Positions 1 through 11,440 of a stretch of DNA of 64,000 nucleotides are shown here, in pieces. Position numbers and translations under genes: made by a program. Position 1 is the first letter of the stretch. Each line of letters begins with the position of its first letter. The stretch is taken from positions 5,163,933-5,227,932 of the forward strand of contig CM029369.1 in NCBI GenBank assembly GCA_017165825.1. The letters run 5' to 3'. The notes under the pieces are model-generated. The model saw only the letters and a list, made by a program, of their open reading frames with translations. It made no database searches and was not told the DNA's origin. Source of the stretch: Hepsetus odoe (Eukaryota; Chordata; Actinopteri; Characiformes; Hepsetidae).

Positions 1-109
1 CACACTCCCACCAATCATAATTATAGTCGAGGAGAGTGAAGACCAGCCCCTCACTCTCAAGGACCCCCAAACTAATAGAAAGAGAACGAGTGTCAGTTTG
101 TGTGTGTTA

Positions 110-110
110 T

Positions 111-141
<31 letters not shown>

Positions 142-142
142 C
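110..142. repeat. (CA)n microsatellite
   Basis: About 16 dinucleotides with one GC interruption. Confidence 0.9.
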
Positions 143-143
143 A

Positions 144-1400
144 AAGCTGGAGCCACAAACCCTCTTTATGTTTCTTCCTCTCTTTACTTTCACTTGTTCC
201 CTTTGTTCTTTTTCTTATTTATTTTTAGTCTCTCAGTCTCTCGTTTCTAATGCCTCTTTTCTCTTTTATTTCTTCTTTATCTTTATCTTCTTCTTCTATC
301 TATCCATTTCTCTTCCTTTCTTTCCCAGTCACTCATTCTTTCAGTTAAAACATCCTGGACCCATGAACTCAAGACCAGCAGAGTTTGGGGCAGGCAGGAG
401 CTTTATCCTTTCAGTCCTCCTTTCTGGGGATAAAATGCAGCTCAGCGGCGAAGAGAGAGAAAGAGTGTAACAGAGAGAGAGAGAAAGAGAGATAGCTATA
501 ACTTAGGGAGCTCCCTGTGTGACGTCCTGACCCACTTGCAGCCATTATTAAGAGCGTGATCGATGGCCAACACTTACACTGCTTAACTCTTACACACTAC
601 ATGGATCCTCGTGTGGAGAAAAAAAGCTCAATGTTCTTTCCTAATGCACCACACACTCACTCACACACACACACACTCCGCCACTCTGTAGTGCATTAGT
701 GCAGAGGACGTCCAGATGACTCCATCCCTTAGTTTACCAGTAGATATGCTAATAGGGAGGACTGCATGAGGATGGGCAGATATCTCCTCTCCATTCCAGG
801 ACAAAGCGTTATCGGACGCTGGTTTTTAATAACAAAGCTGCCTGGAGGAAGCGGAGAACCGCTTCTTTTGTGTAAATTGATTTGATTTAGTGAGGGAAAG
901 TGGCCGTCCCCTGTGCTCACCTTGTGCACGAGCACTAGATAGTGCTGGGTGAAGGCAGACCTAAGCGGAGCTCGTGCGGGTTATTGAGGCTCCGCTCCTT
1001 TATTCCACCGCTGGTGTTCCTCCGAGATAAGCTAAAGCACCGTTCCACCTGCTCCTTATCTCTCGCTCGTCCCTCGCTTCGACAGAGACGACGTGTTGTT
1101 AGGATGCTCACTCCGATGGGCGGAAAGATGTCTCAGTTACGATGATTGTCAAAAGTTTAGGTACGGTAGAGTTCTTCTAAATCTGACTGGTTTTCATAAC
1201 TGAAAAGCTTCATAATATCTGCCCAAAGTGTGGCACATTTAGATAGTAGCTTTAAAGAATAACATTCTGCAGAAAATGCGTGACTGATATCAGCCTGCAC
1301 GCGTCTAAACACCTGAACAAACCTGGTATGGGAGTAGTGGTCCTGCTCACAGGGCGATGGTGTTGGTCAGTCTTAGAATTATAACCATTTTAAGCTCTGA
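144..1400. other. intron sequence, no gene
   Basis: A C/T-rich stretch at 170-345, a GA run at 470-490, then ordinary sequence with a small CA run at 660-676. Nothing recognised. Confidence 0.6.
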
Positions 1401-1407
1401 AAGGTGG

Positions 1408-1500
1408 TGGTCTAGTGGTAGGACACTAGCCTATGGACTAAGAGATCAAAGGTTACAATCCCATCATCAACACTACCATCACGGAGTAAAACTCTGAACC
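1408..1500 (+). mobile_element. SINE-B head, partial
   Basis: GGTGGTCTAGTGGTAGGACA and GATCAAAGGTTACAATCCCA are the A and B box parts of a second tRNA-derived head (GGTCTAGTGGTAGGA type). It runs into the repeat at 1545. Confidence 0.6.
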
Positions 1501-1544
1501 TGAAGATGCTCCAGGGAGATGGTCCCTGTAATGTGGAATCTTCT

Positions 1545-1800
1545 GCAATGCAAATGAAATTCCCAGCATGAAGCTCCTGGGTTCGATTCCCAGCCAAGGT
1601 GACCTTGGTCCTTTGTGTGCTCAGTTCCCTCCCAAAGTCCAAAGATGTGCACGTCTGGTGATTTGGAGATGCCTAATTTCCCCCTAGTGGTGTATATTGC
1701 GTGTTTGTCTCTTTGTCTGTCCTGATGGCAACCTGTCCCGGTGCTGGGACTGGCTTCAGCATGACCCTGACTGGGATAAGCGGCTCAGGTGAGGGTTGGA
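1545..1800 (+). repeat. interspersed repeat related to the SINE-C 3' module
   Basis: CTGGGTTCGATTCCCAGCC is followed by GGTGACCTTGGTCCTTTGTG, CCCAAAGTCCAAAGATGTGC, and finally GGCAACCTGTCCCGG..GGGATAAGCGGCTCAGG. This arrangement is a familiar teleost repeat whose last 70 bp resemble the SINE-C tail, so it may be the source family. Degraded. Confidence 0.5.
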
Positions 1801-2261
1801 TGAGTGAAGCAATTATAAACTGTAGCTGGATAACACTCCAAACGTTCACAAGAGTGACTAAAACTAAACACAGTGCAGATTCACACTGGATTAAAATCAC
1901 ATATTACTGTCATTACTTTCACTATTAGCATTAGATTCAAATCACAGACTCGCTTAAATTACAGCGTCTCCCCAGGTAATACTAATCCAGCTCCACCAGG
2001 GTTTTACTGTGCCACGTTATATTGGAAAAGCCTTCATTTCCTTACATTAAGTAGCTTTTAATTATCTACAAATTCATTTAACGCACTTAATTGAGTTCAT
2101 CAAGCCTTTAAGAGAACCTGAATGGAGGAATCATGTGGATGTGATTAGAGCTGCAATAAAACTCAGCAGGAAGAAACTTTAGCAAGTTGAAAAGATGAGC
2201 AAGGCATAAGCAGAGAAAACACATTACAGTCTGATTTCTATCACAAAAAAAAAAATCCATG

Positions 2262-2293
<32 letters not shown>
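2262..2293. repeat. (TA)n microsatellite
   Basis: Pure TA run ending in CACACA, after an A-run at 2245. Confidence 0.9.
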
Positions 2294-2294
<1 letters not shown>

Positions 2295-2403
2295 GTCAGC
2301 CAAACTGGAGCGCTGATAATGAGTGGCACTTGACATCCTTACTTAAGTGCAAAGAAGCAGCAACCCATAGCACTTCAGATTGCATCCACCAAGGACTCAG
2401 ACA

Positions 2404-2405
<2 letters not shown>

Positions 2406-2439
<34 letters not shown>
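2406..2439. repeat. (CT)n microsatellite
   Basis: About 17 CT units followed by (CTAT)n remnants. Confidence 0.9.
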
Positions 2440-2448
<9 letters not shown>

Positions 2449-2683
2449 GCTGCCTAGCCCTTATTTTCCACCTCTTCAGAATACCTCCAAGAACCATCTA
2501 GTTGCTTCCTTTCCGCCCACTGTCTGGATTTCTGACAATAAATAAATACCAAGCTTTCTATTCAGCTTTAGTGTGTCTGTGCGTTCAGCCCAATCAAGGT
2601 GACGTTGCCCCATTATAATTATATTCCATACATTTATATTTCCATCTTTCAATTCTTTTACCTGTTTTATCACTCAACATTGT

Positions 2684-2913
2684 CAGTCAGTCATTTTCTA
2701 CCACTTGTCCAAAGCAGGGTCGCTGGAGTCCATCCCAGCTGACACAGGGCGAAGGATAGGGACACACCCTGGACAGGTCACCAGAAGGGAGGAACGTGAC
2801 AGGGACAGCACCTTGCCAAGGGTACTTCAGGGGAACCTATAGGGAAGGGGTCCAAACCCCCGATCCTCCGATCATGCGGCCAACGCCGTAACCACTAGGC
2901 CACCACTGCACCC
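2684..2913 (-). mobile_element. SINE-C, full length composite SINE with 13-bp TSD
   Basis: Flanked by CACTCAACATTGT at 2671-2683 and 2914-2926. On the minus strand it starts with the tRNA-like head (GGTGGCCTAGTGGTTACGG, then GGGTTTGGACCCC as B box). It continues into GTACCCTTGGCAAGGTGCTG, then switches to the second module GACCTGTCCAGGGTGTGTCC and ends near GACAAGTGGTAGAAAATGAC. The head is that of SINE-A and the tail is not. Confidence 0.85.
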
Positions 2914-3072
2914 CACTCAACATTGTATTTATCACAACTCTGCTATCCTCCGTCACTTAAAGCTCTGCAAATGGATGAAATGAGCAATTTTGGGGGGTGG
3001 GGGCTAAAATTGGAGTGTAATGGAAACATGAAAGCTTAACCAAAACGACAGCTTGGGGTCAAGTTCCAAATC

Positions 3073-3262
3073 CCTAGGCCACCAGTAGGTTACCCTGAGG
3101 TACCCTTCAGGTACCGTACCCATCACTGCTGCTAGGTGCTGGAAACGGCTGTCCGGCTCTGGATGTAGTGATTGGTTAAAAATGGAGGATGCATTTTGTT
3201 GCGGTTCATCGTGCGCCGTGTTGTGTTTCACAATGGCAAATAGTCACATTCACTTTCACATG
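3073..3262 (+). mobile_element. SINE-A copy, degraded head
   Basis: CCAGTAGGTTACCCTGAGGT, ACCGTACCCATCACTGCTGC and a CACATTCACTTTCACATG tail mark a plus-strand copy. The tRNA A box is poorly preserved. Confidence 0.65.
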
Positions 3263-3879
3263 CTTGGCCGAGTGATCGTGCTGGTGTATTGTTGGTCCTG
3301 GCAGTGGACTCTGTGTTGGGGGCCTCAGCTCAAGTTAACTCAATTAAAAGAGGCTCCACAAGTGAAAGGGTTCACACTTCAGCGGCTATTTTCCCATCTG
3401 CTCACACAGAAGCCTTGGTGAGCAACTTAATTTAATTTTCTCCCCCTTTCAGATGTCCTCACTTCCATTCCCTTTTCAGCTTGTTAGAATGGTCATTCCT
3501 CCAGAGAGGTGGTTCATATATTATAGAGTGTGATTTCTTTTTTAATAGTCATTCCACAAACTGTTGAGGCGGACCAGGAAAAGGAAGTAAACATAACCAC
3601 ACCTGTATGCAGGGTCTATCTTCCTTGTTGCTAGGATACAGGGGAAGGGTTTAGAGAAGGCTGCGGTGATGCATCGGCCCTTAATGAAGACGCAAGTCAG
3701 AGCTTGTAGGGTCATTAGCACTGCACAGGAATGCTGCGTCCCAACTACTGCCCTGTCCATCATGGCTACTGGGCCAATTCTGCAGATTGGCAACCTAATC
3801 TGCACAAGATGCCTTTTGCCCTAAATACAGTTAATCTGCCAAGATGGTGTGCCCTGCAAATGCATTACAACAAGTAATG

Positions 3880-4056
3880 GTGGCCTTGTGGTCGTGGTTT
3901 TGAGTCCCAGACCAGTAGGATTCCCCGGGGGGGTTAATCGCTAACCATGAGGCCAACGCTGTCTCCTGAAGGGCTGGGTTTATGGTTGCTGCTGCTACAT
4001 TGTGTGCTTGGGTTCATTGTGTTGGGCTGTGATCACAGTCACTTTCACTTTCATAT
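3880..4056 (+). mobile_element. SINE-A copy, diverged
   Basis: GGTGGCCTTGTGGTCGTGG and GTCCCAGACCAGTAGGATTC at the 5' side, and GTCACTTTCACTTTCATATG at the 3' side. The middle is rearranged. Confidence 0.6.
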
Positions 4057-4208
4057 GTTACATTACAACACAGCCCCTTGTGTATCTGACCACCTGGTTT
4101 TTCAAGTGAGCAAAAGTATTGAATCAGGAGAGGCTGACAGGTGTTTGTCGCTACATAAGTGTGTTCTTTCAGATTAACATGGGAAATTTTGATCTCTCAT
4201 CTCATTCA

Positions 4209-4431
4209 TGAAAGTGAAAGTGACTACCCTCGTCATTGTGAAACGTTGCACGGCACAGCACACCACAACGAAATTCAACCTCTGCGTTTCACCCATACAC
4301 CCATACAGTGTAGCAGTGATGAGGACGGTACCTTGCTCAAGGGTACCTCAGGTCAACCTACTGGTGAGGGAATCAAACCCACGGTCTTCCGATCCGGGGC
4401 AATTCATTAACTACTAGGCTATCGCTGCCCC
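4209..4431 (-). mobile_element. SINE-A copy, first unit of a tandem pair
   Basis: Starts GAAAGTGAAAGTGACTACCC (tail) and ends CTAGGCTATCGCTGCCCC (head), reading minus. It is followed without spacer by a second unit. Confidence 0.82.
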
Positions 4432-4598
4432 AACCTCTGCGTTTTACCCATACACACACGTGCAGCAGGGGCACCCAGGGAGCAGTGAATGAAATGGTAT
4501 CTTGCTCAATGGTACCTCAGGTCAACCTTCTGGTGAGGGAATCGATCCCACAATCTTCCGATGTGGGGCCAACTTCCTAGCTAGGCCACCGCTGCCCC
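4432..4598 (-). mobile_element. SINE-A copy, second unit of a tandem pair
   Basis: Begins at AACCTCTGCGTTTTACCCAT, the same internal point as in the unit before it, and ends GGCCACCGCTGCCCC. It lacks its own tail, so the pair is a head-to-tail dimer. Confidence 0.8.
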
Positions 4599-4619
4599 CT
4601 GACCCACAATGTTCTCAAA

Positions 4620-5750
4620 ACAAATGAATTGGCTGTGCTGTTCCAATAGTTTTGGCACCATCATCAAAAGCTCATGGGTTCAAGTCCAAGGATACCTTGA
4701 AGTCTCCAACACTGCACCCTCCTCCAACCTACTTCAGCTCCGGGTGTGTTTGAATAGGTTAAATGCAGTCAAGAAAACTGCTCCTTGTCCAGCGTCATGG
4801 GTTCCAGAATAAAAATTCATTTCATTACTCTGATCTGTTTTATTTTTGCTTAGTTCCAAAAACCGCCATTGGAAAATCAGGGCTAGAACTGAGTTTAAAG
4901 TTTAAAGCTTAAAACATGAGCAGACATCCTGGTGACGTGATGACGTGATGCCACATAAACTATTCTTTTTGTGATTCCTAACCAACTTGACACCCTTTGC
5001 GATGAATTTGATTTGTCCTGTGCTCATTTTTGGAGCCCCTTTAACACTAAAAACCTGGAGCGATACTTTCAGTTCTTTCACACATGCAGCTTTTTTCCTT
5101 AAAAACTGAAAACTCAAAGGCTAAGACTCTCTTCTCACCATGCTGTTCTGATTTTTGCAAAGAAGCAACTTTTCAGGCTCACAGCGTAGATTTTTACCCA
5201 TTTTCCATCGTGTCAAAAAACACTCACCCACGACATTTTTACTTACAAAACTTAATAAACTGCAAAAGAGGAGAATCATCCAATTCCACCGGCTGTAATG
5301 AAGACTATATTTCTCAGTAATTAAGTCTCAGGTATTGTGTTGGAATAAACTCAGCGACTCCTTGGATTTGGACTCCACACACTTACCCTCATCCTCTTTA
5401 AATACAGGGTGAAATTACACGTAAATGAAGTTTTAATGTCTTTTTCTTGCTTAATGTCTTCTCCTGTCTTCTGTGGCTCCATCACAAAACCGAAGAGGCA
5501 AATTTCAACACCCAGCACGCTGCACTGGGGTCTTAGGGGTTAAACTATTTAAATGATGTGTTTTTCCAAACTATTTCTTTAAGACTGAGGGCAATTTTTT
5601 TTTTCCCCATTTTTCTACTTCACCTTGCTAAATGGATGAGAGTGACAGGAGCAGAGAGGGTCCCGTTGAAGGCAGAGGGGGAGAGTACAGGAAAATGTAA
5701 CTGTCATTCAACCGCAAAAGGGCTTTTAACCTCTCAGTGGCAAAGTAGCT
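4620..5750. other. intron sequence, no gene
   Basis: Unique-looking AT-moderate DNA. I see no repeat, splice-flanked coding block or RNA gene. Confidence 0.55.
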
Positions 5751-5757
5751 CAAATGC

Positions 5758-5759
5758 GC

Positions 5760-5797
<38 letters not shown>

Positions 5798-5928
5798 TCC
5801 CTCTTCAGAAAAAAAAAAAGAAAAAGACATCACTAGGGATTTGAGCATTTAGATTCTGTTGCTAAGGCACATTTCCAGTCATCTCTCGTAACACTGTTTG
5901 CCCATTATACCCCCTCCCAAACATGTAC

Positions 5929-5980
<52 letters not shown>
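5758..5980. repeat. two (CA)n microsatellites
   Basis: CA runs at 5758-5796 and 5928-5980, separated by 130 bp of unique sequence. The second is interrupted by AAAC. Confidence 0.9.
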
Positions 5981-5981
<1 letters not shown>

Positions 5982-6481
5982 ACCCTGTTCCTTCCTCTCC
6001 CTTTTTTCCATTCACCTCCCACGGACTCTAAAAGCAGGGTTTTTGTGAAAGAGCCGGATGACATTAATCTTGTTTTGGGTGGCAAAGAGCTGGGGGTGGG
6101 GGCTGGGGGTGAGGGGGTAGTGGGCACACACCCTTAACTTGTGCCCGGTCCCCCGCAGTGAGTCTCTGTGAATCTGGGATTCTCCTGACAATCACCCAGA
6201 GGCACACGGGTTGAGACAAGAGCAAGCATTTACAGTCCTGATGGTATGAGGTGTTTCTCTTACTTCCTCCGAAAAGACAGTTCAGAAGTTTGGGGTCATT
6301 GATTTTGTCACCAAAAAAAATAAATAAATAAAAAACAGCCCAACCTGATCAGGCTCCTCCCACAAACACATCATCCTGATCTGCTCGAAAATCCCATCCA
6401 GACTAATGAGAAACTCTTACTGCACAAACTCATCAGTGGTATTTACTTCCAGCTTAGAAAAGGTCACAGGAAAGATCGGGT

Positions 6482-6484
<3 letters not shown>

Positions 6485-6537
<53 letters not shown>
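6485..6537. repeat. (GT)n microsatellite, ~26 units
   Basis: Pure GT run, one of the longest in the window and likely polymorphic. Confidence 0.92.
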
Positions 6538-6538
<1 letters not shown>

Positions 6539-6781
6539 ACAGCAGGGGTAATTAAGAGCTTGAGCTGTCTGTTTTCTGATGGATCAGACACTCGATATGA
6601 GATAAGACTAAAAACATGACGATGCAGATGTTCATTTAGTTTTACAGCTTATTTCACAGAACTCTCACTTTTTCTTTACACTCATTCTCTCCTTTTCTGT
6701 CGGTCTTATTCTTCCTCTCCTTCTTTCTACCTCTGTTGCTTTGTCTTTCTGCTCTCAATGATGCTTCTCTCTCTCTCTCTC

Positions 6782-6902
6782 ATCTTAACCAGGGTCAGGG
6801 GACAATATAATAAGAAACATAACAATAAATTAGTTTTATTTAAGCTGTGATTGTCCGGAATGTGATGCTTAAAAGGGGATTGCATGAATTTCCAGGATCA
6901 AT
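6782..6902. repeat. direct repeat, copy 1 (with 8162-8282)
   Basis: Shares CTTAACCAGG/CCTAACCAGG, GGGACAATATAATAA, TTTATTTAAGCTGTGATT and CCAGGATCAAT with 8162-8282, at a constant offset of 1380 bp. It is diverged, roughly three quarters identical by eye. Family unknown. Confidence 0.7.
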
Positions 6903-6904
6903 TT

Positions 6905-7340
6905 CTCTTACTCCCTCTCTCTCACTCCCTCTCTCTCTCTCTATTTATGTCCTTTATCATGTCAAATTAAAGTGATGGAAGTGAACTGGAGTGTCTGCTA
7001 ATTGCGATTGTCAATCCAATCTCGTCAGGGCTGAAAGACAGGGGCTCTGGAGCACTTCATCAGTCTTCATTAATATTGAAGGGCAGCGGAAACGGCTCCC
7101 TGATCGCCGTTGATCTTACACGCCGCAAATTCAGCGCGCCGTCCCGGGGACGCACGTCTTTCACAGGCTAACCCTTCCATTACAGAGAGGGAGGAAAAGG
7201 AGAAAAATGAAGCTGAGCGTGATGCTGAGCTGCACTGAACTGATGAGCAGAGCAGCTGAATGAGGTTTATATGAAAATACAGGCGCTGAGAGCAGCGTTA
7301 ATGATAAAAAGCCCTAAACGTCCCGCACAGAAAGGTTAAT
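6905..7340. other. unique block, possible conserved non-coding element
   Basis: Lies between the two copies of the 121-bp direct repeat. CTAATTGCGATTGTCAATCC, TTCATTAATATTGAAGGGCA and AAATTCAGCGCGCC are balanced, non-repetitive and poor in simple sequence, unlike the surroundings. This is an impression from texture only. Confidence 0.25.
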
Positions 7341-7384
7341 GACTCTCTGTCAGATACTGGACACTTTACCTCCAACAGAGATTC

Positions 7385-7638
7385 CCTTTCTCTCCTTGAG
7401 GCCCTCCACCGTTTACCCTGTTCTCATTTTCTCTTTTCTATTCCACTTTTCTCATTCTCTTTGCATCTATCCATATTTTTTTTATCTTATATCAGAGCGT
7501 CTCCTCTCCCTCTTTTCCCGATCTTGATCTCTTTTCTTAGAGCTCTCTCTCATTATCATTTTTCTCTTTTTCCTCCTCCCCAAATGTTTTTACTTCCCTC
7601 ACAGTGTCTCCTTTTTCTCCATCTTCATGTTTTTTTAT

Positions 7639-7679
<41 letters not shown>

Positions 7680-7682
7680 AAC
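7385..7682. repeat. pyrimidine-rich tract with (CT)n(CA)n
   Basis: C/T-rich from 7385, ending in a CT run (7638-7664) joined to a CA run (7665-7686). The short ORFs here are compositional. Confidence 0.75.
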
Positions 7683-8161
7683 ACACAGTCTCACATACTC
7701 TCTCTGCAGGCACGCTGCCACCTCATTGATCCTTGTGTTGATTAGCCCTCTGCGGTCAGTCTGGGGTCATCACTGGATCACGTACATGACCCATCAGCGA
7801 CGGGCAGCCTCACCCACCCCTGCTCTCCTCATTTGCCGCCCACTGGCATTAATATATTAATGATAGCTGAGATTTAAGATGGATTCAGCTAAAGATGTGT
7901 TCTACACGCTCTCACAGGTTAAGCATATTTATTTTATAACACTGAACAGACAGCACTTCCTCTGACCATCAGTTCCTACTCCATACAACACACATGTTCA
8001 TGCTGCATTACAGACCATTTAACACATGGAATTAAGTGAATAAGCACCCGAGAGGCATCGCCGGGCACATGAGACTATATTTATACTAGAATACCACGTT
8101 TATTATAGGAATATAGCAGGGAAATTTATTCTACAGTAAGCCACTGATTATTCCTTCTGAT

Positions 8162-8282
8162 TATCCTAACCAGGAACATGGGACAATATAATAAAGAACA
8201 TATTAATCATGAGCTTTATTTAAGCTGTGATTTTCTGGTATATGATTCTTAAAATGTAATTACACAAAGCCCCAGGATCAAT
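8162..8282. repeat. direct repeat, copy 2 (with 6782-6902)
   Basis: Second copy of the 121-bp block at 6782, same orientation. Confidence 0.7.
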
Positions 8283-8519
8283 ACAGGGGAAATGGGCAGG
8301 GAAATCAGTAGGCAAAACCTAATGTGTAATGTGCAGAAAATGTTTAGATTTTCTAGGGGAGGACTCTTATTGCAGCATCTCCAGGGAAGGTGGGCTATCC
8401 CTGTGTTGAGAGGGCTCCAGCTGCAGGTCCAGATGTCAGACTTTGAGGGCAAATACATGAGCATGTTTCTTAAAGTTGGCATCACAGGTGTGCAGAGTTA
8501 AAGAGTATACAGTGGCGGT

Positions 8520-9045
8520 TTCTGAGGCCTGATACTGCATATAGACTTGAGTGCCAGGAGTGATCAGAGTGAGACAGCATTGGTCTGGACATGTGCAAAG
8601 GAGAGACGAGGAGCACATCAGGAGAAGTGAAGGTGAAAATGAAAGTGACTAGTCATGGTGAAACACAGCACACAGTGAAACACAACAAAATGCTTCTTCT
8701 GCATTTCAGCCATACACACAAGTGCAGCAGGGGGCAGCTTTTGAAACCCAGGGAGCAGGGATGGTGACGATACCTTGCTTAAGGGTACCTCAGGGCAATC
8801 TATTGGTCTGGGATTCAAACCCATGACCATCTGATCCTGGGGCCTAGTCCCTAACCACTAGGCCTTCACTGGTTGTTGAGGATGGAGCTGCCAGGAAAGA
8901 GGAAAGGAGAAGAAGAAGGACAGGGTTTATGAATGTGGTGAGAGAGGATATGAAGGCAGTTGCTGTGAAAGAGGATGATGCTGAGGATAGGAAGAAACTG
9001 AGAAATATGATGACTCCTTAAGGGAGGAGGAGGAAGAAGAATCGT
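8520..9045 (+). mobile_element. non-LTR retrotransposon 3' fragment, split by a SINE
   Basis: GGTCTGGACATGTGCAAAGG (RFGHV..RR-type coding) before the SINE and TTGAGGATGGAGCTGCCAGG, AAAGAGGAAAGGAGAAG after it. These are the two halves of the C-terminal reverse-transcriptase region seen at 59545-59760. Frames are broken. Non-LTR elements of this kind end in AAGAAG-type tails. Confidence 0.65.
8628..8872 (-). mobile_element. SINE-A copy inside the LINE fragment
   Basis: GAAGGTGAAAATGAAAGTGA tail, GCAGCAGGGGGCAGCTTTTG middle, CTAACCACTAGGCCTTCACT head, minus orientation. It interrupts the LINE coding remnant, so it is younger than that LINE. Confidence 0.78.
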
Positions 9046-9296
9046 CATAATCCTCTTTGGTCACCACTCATTTGTTTTGTGCAGACAGAGAGAAAGAAGA
9101 GCGAATCATTGCTGGTCTGATTGTCTAATGTTCAAATCATGGAAAATATGAAGATTGTCACCCCAAAACTTTGACCTGGCTTATTTAACTTCCCTCCAAA
9201 AGGCTAAATAAACCATTTTAAGAGTGTTTTTTTTTTTCTATAGAAAACATGTCCTCCGTGTATAATGATCTGGGTCTGATTTACTGCAGCAATAGT

Positions 9297-9297
<1 letters not shown>

Positions 9298-9331
<34 letters not shown>
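9298..9331. repeat. (GT)n microsatellite
   Basis: About 17 GT units. Confidence 0.9.
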
Positions 9332-9335
<4 letters not shown>

Positions 9336-9934
9336 AAACCAATCTAGGTGGTCATGAATTGGTTGGAGTGTTTCTTGTAATATCTGGACCAATGTCGAGT
9401 GGTTTGCTTCATTGAATTGAAGGTTAGCAAAAACAATAAATGGTTTAACGATGACTGTTGTCCAGTTTCCTACCAAACAGCGCTCCAGAGCATCTTACGT
9501 CAATGTTTAACTGGGAACAACTCAAGTGAGTAATAGGAGGAAAGAAGATGGAAAAAAAACTACAGCGCTTGTAGATGAGGCCATGTTCTCTGAGGGTCAA
9601 GAGGTCTTTAGTCGTCTAAAGTAAACTAACATTTTCCGAAGTCCCTTTAAAAGAACCACCCAGTGGGTGCTGAAGTGTTGCTGTAAGAAGAGCATGACTA
9701 CATCCCTAACCAGTATCAGATCAACTGTGTTCACCGTGTGCAAGTAATAAATGTCACAGCATTCAAATAAGACCAAAGTGAAAGGCTTGTGTAAGCGATA
9801 CTTTTCCCCACATGTGAAATCTCACAGTGACAGCTGAAGGACAGACACTCTTTAGCAAAGGCACAGCAGAACTACGAGGCTGAGAGATCACTTCAGATCA
9901 CTCAGTGGAGAACTATTCTTGGAGCAGGTCCTTC

Positions 9935-9979
9935 ACACACACACACACATGCACACACACACGTGCATGCACACACAGC

Positions 9980-10021
<42 letters not shown>

Positions 10022-10440
10022 GAGGAGTGTGAGATATAGAGATAACAGAAGACAAAGGTGCAGAAAGAGAAATGACAAGAAAGGAAAAACAAAGAGTTAA
10101 CAGAGACTGAGAAAGAGAACGACAGGGAGCATGCAAGAGATGCAGAAAAAAGGACATTGGAAAGGGAGAAGAGAGATGAAGCGAGGTGGAGCGAAAAGGG
10201 AGAGAGAGGTGGAGAGAGAGAGAAGGAAAGAAAATAGAGGAAGAAGGAGATAAATAGAGAAATGGTAACAGAAGACAAAGAGATAAAGTGTGTCTGTGTC
10301 AGGGAAATGACGAAAGGAAAAAGAAAGAGTTAACAGAGAAAGGGGGAAGGAGAGTGGCAGGGAACGAGCGAGATACAGAGACAGAGAGATACAGAGAAAT
10401 GGACATAGAAAGAGAGAGAGAGAGAGAGAGAAATGAGTGA
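9935..10440. repeat. CA/GA microsatellite and 2-copy GA-rich repeat (~221 bp)
   Basis: (CA)n with GTGCATGCAC, then (GA)n to 10018. GTAACAGAAGACAAAG.., GAAATGAC.., AAGAGTTAACAGAG at 10045-10110 recurs at 10266-10340, so a unit of about 221 bp is present twice, diverged. Confidence 0.7.
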
Positions 10441-10479
10441 AGGAAAGGCTCTGGTTTCAGACAGAATCGGGCTCCATGG

Positions 10480-10727
10480 TAACACCATATCTTCTAATAT
10501 TTCTTATCACCCCTCACTCCGGGCTCTTCTCTAATAGTCAGTGTAATGATGATGAGATGATAATGGAAATATTTACAGTTTCCGCTGCAAATGATGGCAA
10601 CTAATTAACCACACATCAGCTCATTAACTACTGCAGGAGGCCTGAGTCGCAGCTTAATGTTCAGCACTGCAGAGAGAGGAGATGGAGAGGACTATAGAGC
10701 AGCAGGTCACTTCATGTGGGCTGTGGA

Positions 10728-10773
<46 letters not shown>

Positions 10774-11440
10774 TGCTTGTTCCATCCGAAACCAGAAAGA
10801 TACAGAGCGATCTTGGGAGATCATTTTCTATGAAAAGTGAGTCAACAGCAGCAGAAACATTCTCCACCTGCTCCAGTCTGAGCTGAAACAGTCCGAGGGA
10901 GAGAAATATAGAGATGTTAAGGGGACGGAATTACAGATTTTAATCTTGTGGAGGGTTTAATTCATCAGCCCTGGAGGCAGCACAGGAGATGGGCTCTATT
11001 TAGCATCTGGGCTGCTCTGGCTGTTTGGGAGACAGCCATCAATCTCTTCGCTATCTTTAAAAAATAAAAGCGCCCGTCTCAATCACCCCCCGAGACAAGT
11101 AGCAAACAGGTGGAGAAATCTCTCTCCTCCTCTTTCGATGTCTCCTTCTTTCTCTCCTCAAGGTGAAAGTTTTCCCCAAACGGTGCCCAAAGAGCCTTAG
11201 GGAAGCACATTATTAATGTGCTTTAAAAATACTAATAATCTCACCAGAAATACATGCACCGCTCTGCCCTCTTCCCCCTGCTGTTTGGCTTCCTGTTCTC
11301 AAATAGCATGTTCAATTAACCTGCGCTAAACTGGCAGCCTCCAGACAACGCAAGGCCTTGACAGTTCATGTGAGTTTATTTTGGCCTATCAGGCCTTGAG
11401 GTGCTGGCTTTTTGAACTTTCAGGGACTGTAGATGGGTCT
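10480..11440. other. unique block, possible conserved non-coding elements
   Basis: GATGATGAGATGATAATGGA, GGCAACTAATTAACCACACA, GCACATTATTAATGTGCTTT (an 18-bp palindrome-like core) and AGCATGTTCAATTAACCTGC are rich in homeodomain-like TAAT cores. Non-coding in all frames. Interrupted by the CA run at 10731. Confidence 0.25.
10731..10771. repeat. (CA)n microsatellite
   Basis: About 20 pure CA units. Confidence 0.9.
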
